From JAUVIB01 sp964424545 (GTDB taxonomy: Bacteria; Calditrichota; Calditrichia; Calditrichales; Calditrichaceae), in contig CAYRJN010000052.1 of the NCBI GenBank assembly GCA_964424545.1, positions 1 to 20,761 on the forward strand: a DNA stretch of 20,761 nt, written 5' to 3'. The notes beneath the pieces were generated by a model that saw only the letters and a list, made by a program, of their open reading frames with translations, was not told where the DNA came from and searched no databases. The number at the start of each line of letters is the position of its first letter. The stretch's first letter is position 1. A program made the translations under genes and the position numbers. This document shows positions 15,589 through 20,761 of this stretch, piece by piece.

Positions 15589-18087
15589 TTAGGCTTTTGC
15601 AATTACTTGTTTTTTATTTGTTTTTAAAAAATGATAAACCGTTGTTAAACGGCCGTCGGGAGTAACGATTACGTCGTCGCCCCTTAATGTAACCTCTTCT
15701 TCCGAATTTGACAACTTTAATTTGAATTTTTTTTCTTTCATACGCTGAAATTCCGTTTCTTCGCCTTCGACGCTTAAAATCGGATAGCGGCTGCCGTCGC
15801 GATAAATGGTAATTCCTTTTAAACCGTGCTTCCATGCGTTCAGATAAATATCCGATATTACTTCCGGTTCAATATCTTCCGGCAAATTTACCGTAGAGGA
15901 GATACTGTGATCCACATATTTTTGGCAGCGTCCTTGAATACTGATGCGTTTTTCACCGCTGATATGATGCGCAGTGCGGAAAAAATGACTCGGCAGATAT
16001 TCTGTCAATTCCGCTTCCGTTTGCGCGCTGGACGCTTTTTCGTTTAGGTTGTGCATATCAAAATAGGCTTGAATAGACGAATGAAAAACTTTAAAGAATT
16101 TATTTCCAAAAGATTCCGAACGACGCGTATAATAGAGCGCAAAAATCGGCTCAATACCGCTGGATACGCCAAGATAATGTTTTTTACCATTGATAAAACT
16201 TAAAACAATGTTGCTGATGGAGCCAGTGGGCGCAATGGCCAATAAGGCAATATTCCGCAAACCTTTTTCTTTTATCAAATTTTGCGTCTCAGCGTTTAAT
16301 GACTCTTTGAAAAAAGGACCCTGTGAATATTTTTTATAGTCAAAAATAGGCGAAGGACCTTTTTCTTCCGATAGCTTTGCCGATGCCTGATAAGCTGCGT
16401 TAGCTATGACATCCATAACTTTCTCAACAACATTTATGCCCTCAACTGAGTCATAATGAATACCCAACTGGTTCAGCATATCGGCCGTTCCCATAATCCC
16501 CAGCCCAAGACGACGCGTTTCGGCGGCAGACTTTCTCTGTTTCTCTAAGGGATTCAATAATTCGTTCCATGATACCACATTATCCAGAAAACGGATGATG
16601 GTGTAGGTAACCGATTTTAAGGTTTCCCAATCTATTTTAGCGTCTTTTGTGAACCCGTTTTTAACGATCCTGGAAAGATTTATGGAAGCCAAATTACAAG
16701 CCCCGCCGTTTTCCAAAGGCACTTCGGCGCATGGGTTTGTGCTGGCTATGGGTTTATCAACATAATTTGAAGGAGAATATTTGCTCATGCGCGTCCAGAA
16801 AATAATACCCGGTTCAGCCGTTTTATAATTACCCTCGATAAAAGCATCCCAAACATCCCGCGCCTTAATAAGCTCGCGAATGGAACCGGTCGGTTCGGAT
16901 GCGAAATAAAGCATAAAATCGCCGCTTTCGCGGATGGCCAAATCAAACGGTTCATTAGTCAGCGGTAAAACAATATCACCGTAAACATTGCGCTTGTTTA
17001 CATCGTTCAACTCCGCTTGCGTTAGCATTAACTCATAATTTTTATAAAGATAATCATTCAATGAATTCAGATTTTCAAAATCGTGAAAGAGCTCGTATTC
17101 ATCTATATTTTTAGAAGGTATTTGATAAGAATAATGTACGTCTCTATCTTGGTACAGATCGTTTACAAGTTTTTTATTAAACTTTTTGTAAATTAAAAGG
17201 CGAGATTTTCCGAAAGTCACTTGTTCGTCTACCGCCTGCATAAACTCATCCGATACTTTTATACTGATATTGGCAAAGCGAACTTGAGTATTTTCCATTA
17301 CCTGACGTTGAATTTCCTCAAGCTGTTCCTCGTCAAATTTATTGCTCCAACGCAACTGCTCGATTACCTGCTCCGTTACCCAGTTGGGAATTTTCTTGAC
17401 ACGAATAAATTCGCGAATATCGGGATGTTTTACGTCGACGGTAAGCATTAACGCGCCGCGGCGACCGCTCTGCCCGATCAATCCGGTGGTTAACGAAAAC
17501 AACTCCATAAAAGAAACGGCGCCCGTCGAGCTGTCCGCGGCATTATGAACGATGGACTCCTTGGGACGAAGCGGTGAAATATCTACGCCGATCCCGCCTC
17601 CGTAAGAGTAGGTGCGGGCGCATTCATAGGCGGCGTTATAAATGGATTCTATGTTATCTTTATCGATCAACGTTACGAAACAATTAGCCAGCGTTTTTAA
17701 GCGATACAAATCTCCCGCGCCGGCAAGCACACGGCCGCCCGGAACAAAATACCCTTCATATAAAGTCCTGTAAAATTCCGTCGCCCATTTTTCGCTGCGC
17801 GCGCTGTCCGGTTCTATGGAAGCGATAAAGGAGGATACACGCGTAAAAACATCCTCCGGCGTTTGTTCCAACAACCGATTATTCAAATCCTTAACATAAT
17901 ATTTTTTTTCGTATATATTTTTTGCCAAATCATTATCGCCGAGATATTTGCCGTCCGGATGCAGGGGGAGCTCTCCCGCTGTTTGTTTCTTTTTCAGCAT
18001 CAAATATAAATTCTGATAATTCTTTAGGTATTTTTTCCCGGTTATTTTGGTAAATTTACCATCGTGTTTAAACATATCCAAAAACAT
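15589..18087 (-). CDS. nrdJa: Adenosylcobalamin-dependent (class II) ribonucleotide reductase, catalytic subunit
   Basis: This enzyme makes deoxyribonucleotides with a radical generated from coenzyme B12, so it works with or without oxygen. The open frame extends back to 18261, but I choose ATG 18085-18087: GGAG lies nine bases before it and the extra 58 residues are low-complexity leader translation. That gives 832 residues. The active site is intact: first redox Cys near 136 (LANCFV), the NPCAE motif at 451-455 with Asn451, radical Cys453 and Glu455, and the partner Cys464 in GACNLASINLS. APTGSISN lies near 620. A segment VLSFINGKKHY separates it from GVSSGIEP, an extra stretch compared with simple NrdJ proteins. 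There is no B12 riboswitch in the leader. No intein is seen. Confidence 0.92.
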   Translation of the reverse strand: MFLDMFKHDGKFTKITGKKYLKNYQNLYLMLKKKQTAGELPLHPDGKYLGDNDLAKNIYEKKYYVKDLNNRLLEQTPEDVFTRVSSFIASIEPDSARSEKWATEFYRTLYEGYFVPGGRVLAGAGDLYRLKTLANCFVTLIDKDNIESIYNAAYECARTYSYGGGIGVDISPLRPKESIVHNAADSSTGAVSFMELFSLTTGLIGQSGRRGALMLTVDVKHPDIREFIRVKKIPNWVTEQVIEQLRWSNKFDEEQLEEIQRQVMENTQVRFANISIKVSDEFMQAVDEQVTFGKSRLLIYKKFNKKLVNDLYQDRDVHYSYQIPSKNIDEYELFHDFENLNSLNDYLYKNYELMLTQAELNDVNKRNVYGDIVLPLTNEPFDLAIRESGDFMLYFASEPTGSIRELIKARDVWDAFIEGNYKTAEPGIIFWTRMSKYSPSNYVDKPIASTNPCAEVPLENGGACNLASINLSRIVKNGFTKDAKIDWETLKSVTYTIIRFLDNVVSWNELLNPLEKQRKSAAETRRLGLGIMGTADMLNQLGIHYDSVEGINVVEKVMDVIANAAYQASAKLSEEKGPSPIFDYKKYSQGPFFKESLNAETQNLIKEKGLRNIALLAIAPTGSISNIVLSFINGKKHYLGVSSGIEPIFALYYTRRSESFGNKFFKVFHSSIQAYFDMHNLNEKASSAQTEAELTEYLPSHFFRTAHHISGEKRISIQGRCQKYVDHSISSTVNLPEDIEPEVISDIYLNAWKHGLKGITIYRDGSRYPILSVEGEETEFQRMKEKKFKLKLSNSEEEVTLRGDDVIVTPDGRLTTVYHFLKTNKKQVIAKA

Positions 18088-18213
18088 AAAAGAGAACTCC
18101 AACAGATGGACTAACTTATTGTTATTTATATGATTGTGGTACTTTCTTTTCGAAAGGGAATTGAAATTTGCAACAATGTCGCGTATGGGGCTTAATATAA
18201 TGAGATTATCTGC

Positions 18214-18252
18214 AAAAAAAAAGTAAAAATACAATATATTTTTACTTTTTTT
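18214..18252. terminator. Strong AT-rich hairpin between rsmB and nrdJa, probably bidirectional terminator
   Basis: Sixteen consecutive base pairs form between 18216-18231 and 18237-18252 around the five-base loop CAATA. The minus-strand arm ends in nine T (18214-18222), the plus-strand arm in seven T. On the minus strand it lies about 90 bases after the rsmB stop and 127 bases before the nrdJa start, so it most likely ends the rsmB transcript. It could also be an attenuator if the nrdJa promoter lies upstream of it. Confidence 0.75.
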
Positions 18253-18344
18253 AAAGAACAATTCAATAAAAAAGATAAGCGTTTATTTTCAATAAGGTTA
18301 TAAAAAAGATTAAAATCACAACCTCGTCAAAAAAATCCGATTCC

Positions 18345-19673
18345 TTATATTTTTTCAAAAAGCGCGCAAAAGGCGCCGTCCATATCGTCATATTGCGGCA
18401 AGGTTTGGATATATTTTTTTCTCTCAAAATATTTTAATTTGCCTTGCATTTTAACTTGTTTAAACGCACGTCGATTTTGTCTGAGAAAAAAATCAGCGAT
18501 ATTGCTGTTTTCAAGGTCGTCAAGCGTACAAGTGCTGTAAAGGAGACGTCCCGAATGGCGCAGTATCTTCCCCGCTTCGCTTATTAAATCCTGCTGCAAT
18601 TGCGAGAATTCCATAATCTCTTCCATTGTACGTCGCCATTTAATATCCGGATGTTTGCGCATAACGCCAAGACCGGAACAAGGCGCATCCAAAAGGACTT
18701 TCGTAAATATCGGCTTTAAGGGCAGGGATTTTCCGTCGGCGACAATGAAAAATACGTTTTCTTTTTTCAAGCGTTTTACATTTGCCCTTACCGTCTTCAA
18801 GCGATCGATATCAATATCGAGCGCCGTCAGCAAAAGATTGCTTTTTTCTTGTTCCAAGATTTGCGTTAATTTTCCGCCGGGAGCCGAACAGATATCCAAA
18901 ATATAATCGCCGTTTTCTATATTTAGCGCCTCAACCGGAAGAGCGGCGCTTTCATCTTGCAGCGAACAAAATCCCTGATCGAACCAGCCTTTTTCAATAA
19001 TTATTTGGATATCTTTTATTTTTATTCGATTATCGAAGATAAGACTTTTTTTATATTCTATCTCCGCTTCTTCAAGCAATCGGATAAACTCTTTTACGGA
19101 AATAAGCCTTGTATTTATGCGCAAGTCAAAATCAGGCAGTCTGTTTAAGGCGGCGCATAGAGACCCTGTTTCCGATAGACCCCAAAACGCTATCCAGCGT
19201 TTAATTAACCAGCGGGGGAAAGAGTATTGTATACTGAGGCGCTCTTCATCATCTTTAATCAATCTTCCCGTATTAAGTTCGGCTTTACCTCTTGTATAAT
19301 TTCGCAATAGGGCGTTTATCATATTAGCCTGCCGCACCCCCGTTACTTTTTTAGCCATATTTACGTATTCATTTATCGTAGCTCTGGCCGGGATGCCTTT
19401 AATAAAGATCAATTCATAGAGCGCCATGCGTAAAATTATTTTTATTTTAATAAGCAGTTTTTTATAATTTCCGTAATATAGTTGTCCGGCAACCCAATCA
19501 AGATAAAGCAAATGACGCACCGTACCGTTAATCAGGTTTTTGGCCAGTTTTTTATCTTGTCGGGATAGATTGTTATTTAATTTATATTTACTCTCAAGAC
19601 GGTCGAGACGGGTTTTGGAAATTTCAAAATCGCGAAGAATATTATAAGATATGTTTCTGGCATTATTTTTCAT
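18345..19673 (-). CDS. rsmB: 16S rRNA (cytosine-967-C5)-methyltransferase
   Basis: RsmB methylates C967 of 16S rRNA with S-adenosylmethionine. The 442 residues show an N-terminal NusB-like RNA-binding domain (about 1-140, with NLINGTVRHLLYLDW and GIPARATINEYVNMAK) and a C-terminal Rossmann methyltransferase domain. The SAM loop is DICSAPGGK (260-268). The two cysteines of the mechanism are present: C332 in DAPCSGLGVMRKHPDIKW and C382 in LLYSTCTL. The length fits the family. The ATG has only a distant GGTGA upstream. It lies 84 bases downstream of the Popeye-like gene on the same strand and may share its transcript. The other NOL1/NOP2/Sun methyltransferases lack the NusB domain, so the assignment is firm. 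Confidence 0.94.
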   Translation of the reverse strand: MKNNARNISYNILRDFEISKTRLDRLESKYKLNNNLSRQDKKLAKNLINGTVRHLLYLDWVAGQLYYGNYKKLLIKIKIILRMALYELIFIKGIPARATINEYVNMAKKVTGVRQANMINALLRNYTRGKAELNTGRLIKDDEERLSIQYSFPRWLIKRWIAFWGLSETGSLCAALNRLPDFDLRINTRLISVKEFIRLLEEAEIEYKKSLIFDNRIKIKDIQIIIEKGWFDQGFCSLQDESAALPVEALNIENGDYILDICSAPGGKLTQILEQEKSNLLLTALDIDIDRLKTVRANVKRLKKENVFFIVADGKSLPLKPIFTKVLLDAPCSGLGVMRKHPDIKWRRTMEEIMEFSQLQQDLISEAGKILRHSGRLLYSTCTLDDLENSNIADFFLRQNRRAFKQVKMQGKLKYFERKKYIQTLPQYDDMDGAFCALFEKI

Positions 19674-19757
19674 AATCCGTTTACTTTTATCACCTATTTT
19701 AACGGCAATGCAAGACTTTATCGGTTTAGCATCGCATCATTCGTCGGCTGCATTCGT

Positions 19758-20396
19758 TTATCTTTGTGACTCGGCCTTAACTTTTTCGGTCAGGTCCTTT
19801 CCCAAGATATTTTGCAATTTAATAATAAGATCGGCATTTATCTTTTTTAAGTCATTTAGCTTTTGTTGCTCCCAAAACATATAACGAACTTCCCCCTCCG
19901 CAAAAACATCCGCCGTTGCCGGTTCTCCCGTTAAAAAACTCATTTCCGCGAGAAAAGCGCCACGCCCTAAATAGGTTATTAGAGCGCCATCTTTTTCTAC
20001 ACGAACCCTTCCCGATAATATGAGATAGAGCTTTTTTTGTTTATGTCCATCTTTAATCAACCGCCCGTTCTCTATGCTGTCAATAGAGCCCATATGCCAA
20101 AGATTAAGAAACTCACGACGACGCATTTTATAAAAAATAACATCGTATAAATCGGTTATTTCCGGTTGGAGTTCAATGGGACTTCTTTCTCGGATAAGAC
20201 GGAACACCTGAAAGCCGTTAATGCAAAAAAAAAGGATATTCCAAAAGGCGACGCTATAATTCCCGGACGCCAAACCATAAGAGAACAGAATGATTTGGCC
20301 GGACATCAGAATTGTCCGCAGCCAAAGAATATCTCTTACAAGCAGAGCCAAAAGCATTAAAATATAGCCAATATTGACGAGAAATTGTGTCATCAT
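19758..20396 (-). CDS. Popeye-like membrane protein with cyclic-nucleotide-binding domain
   Basis: The 212 residues start with three predicted membrane helices (about 6-27, 29-43 and 48-65; the last reads AFWNILFFCINGFQVFRLIR). A cytoplasmic cyclic-nucleotide-binding fold follows (about 95-185). The order of three helices, the FWN...NGFQ segment and a cNMP-like domain match animal Popeye-domain proteins and their bacterial relatives. The binding-loop region reads GRGAFLAEMSFLTGEPATADVF. This keeps the Glu of the usual phosphate-binding cassette but has Ala where the Arg that holds the cyclic phosphate stands in CAP-type proteins, as in other Popeye-type domains. There is no DNA-binding domain, so it is not a Crp/Fnr regulator. 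It probably senses a nucleotide at the membrane; ligand and partner are unknown. No clear ribosome binding site precedes the ATG-ATG start. Confidence 0.8.
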   Translation of the reverse strand: MMTQFLVNIGYILMLLALLVRDILWLRTILMSGQIILFSYGLASGNYSVAFWNILFFCINGFQVFRLIRERSPIELQPEITDLYDVIFYKMRRREFLNLWHMGSIDSIENGRLIKDGHKQKKLYLILSGRVRVEKDGALITYLGRGAFLAEMSFLTGEPATADVFAEGEVRYMFWEQQKLNDLKKINADLIIKLQNILGKDLTEKVKAESQR

Positions 20397-20415
20397 TTTT
20401 ACTATACAATTAATT

Positions 20416-20577
20416 TTAATGGTTACCGTTATTTTTATGCGGATTATCCATAAATTTAATCGATTTATCTATATCTGCAACAATTTCTTCAAGGTTCAAG
20501 TCCAAATAGGCTTGCTCAATTAAAGATATTTTACTCTCTATGGACATGGTAACCCGATATAAAAACTCGGTAGGCAT
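20416..20577 (-). CDS. Possible small protein of 53 residues upstream of the Popeye-like gene
   Basis: A minus-strand frame runs from ATG 20575-20577 to TAA 20416-20418, ending 19 bases before the Popeye-like start. An in-frame TAA lies just upstream, so it is not the tail of a longer gene. The product begins MPTEFLYRVT and continues as a charged, probably amphipathic helix (SLIEQAYLDLNLEEIVADID) ending KNNGNH. A second Met at residue 11 could be the real start, giving 43 residues. Neither has a good ribosome binding site, the closest being CGGG before the second. It matches no family I know. Its acidic helical composition and position make a small co-transcribed protein plausible, not proven. 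Confidence 0.45.
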   Translation of the reverse strand: MPTEFLYRVTMSIESKISLIEQAYLDLNLEEIVADIDKSIKFMDNPHKNNGNH

Positions 20578-20761
20578 GTATGCACGAATTTATTTATTTG
20601 CGACTTCTTTTGTTGGATTTATATCACATACCTTATAAGATCGTCTTTAACAAGATTAAATAAATAAAATCAAATACCGAATGTTTTTTATGGTCGTTTT
20701 ATTTAAAACCTAAGCTGAGCGATTATATTTGGTAAAAAAAACTTTTGGGTAGTTAGCTTAT
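20578..20761. other. AT-rich end of window, nothing assigned
   Basis: These 184 bases hold no recognisable gene. On the minus strand a loose -35-like TTGTTA followed by TATGTG after 17 bases could drive the small ORF and Popeye-like gene, but the match is poor. The next upstream gene lies outside the window. Confidence 0.5.

Noticed and set aside
18214..18245. NrdR box near nrdJa
   Set aside because: Only one half-site matches and no second box lies about three helical turns away, as expected for NrdR.
18088..18261. N-terminal extension of 58 residues on the ribonucleotide reductase
   Set aside because: It is Phe/Tyr/Asn-rich translation of AT-rich leader. A good ribosome binding site lies directly before the internal ATG at 18087, and the extension overlaps the hairpin at 18214-18252.

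Overview
The window is AT-rich and densely coding. It reads as ordinary chromosome from a Gram-negative-type bacterium, most likely in the FCB group (Bacteroidota, Calditrichota, Ignavibacteria or related candidate phyla). Pointers are a PorX-type response regulator with a PglZ domain, a lipoprotein family GH78 rhamnosidase, a membrane-anchored MutS-like ATPase and a two-gene class II ribonucleotide reductase. Shine-Dalgarno sites are common and two intergenic promoters fit the general sigma-70 consensus, including TTGACA-17-TATATT before rpsT. That is unlike the TTTG/TAnnTTTG promoters of core Bacteroidia, so a deeper FCB lineage seems likelier. No marker in the window fixes the phylum.

Layout: 34-2037 (minus) is a broken alpha-L-rhamnosidase gene with an in-frame TAG and no C-terminal catalytic half. 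2095-3888 (minus) is a MutS-like membrane ATPase. 3889-4513 is a gap holding two palindromic repeats. 4514-7221 (plus) carries a tandem universal stress protein, a CoA-pyrophosphatase-type Nudix hydrolase, a small two-helix membrane protein and rpsT. From 7230 to 20577 every gene is on the minus strand. In transcription order these are a small ORF, a Popeye-like cyclic-nucleotide-binding membrane protein, rsmB, a strong terminator, the class II ribonucleotide reductase pair nrdJa-nrdJb with its own terminator, the PorX-like regulator, then tig-clpP-clpX-lon.

The last four genes form the classical protein quality-control cluster. Trigger factor folds nascent chains, ClpXP degrades tagged substrates and Lon degrades misfolded protein. 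ClpP is unusual: the position of the catalytic Asp is Asn (Ser97-His122-Asn171). The PorX homologue joins a receiver domain to a phosphodiesterase-like PglZ domain and has its own promoter. In Bacteroidota such proteins control type IX secretion, but no secretion gene is in the window.

I see no CRISPR array, phage, complete insertion sequence, tRNA or rRNA, and no clear new defence or mobile system. The most interesting items are the ClpP active-site substitution, the decaying rhamnosidase, the Popeye-like protein with its small upstream ORF, the overlap of the rpsT terminator with the end of lon, and the nested palindromic repeats upstream of the universal stress gene.
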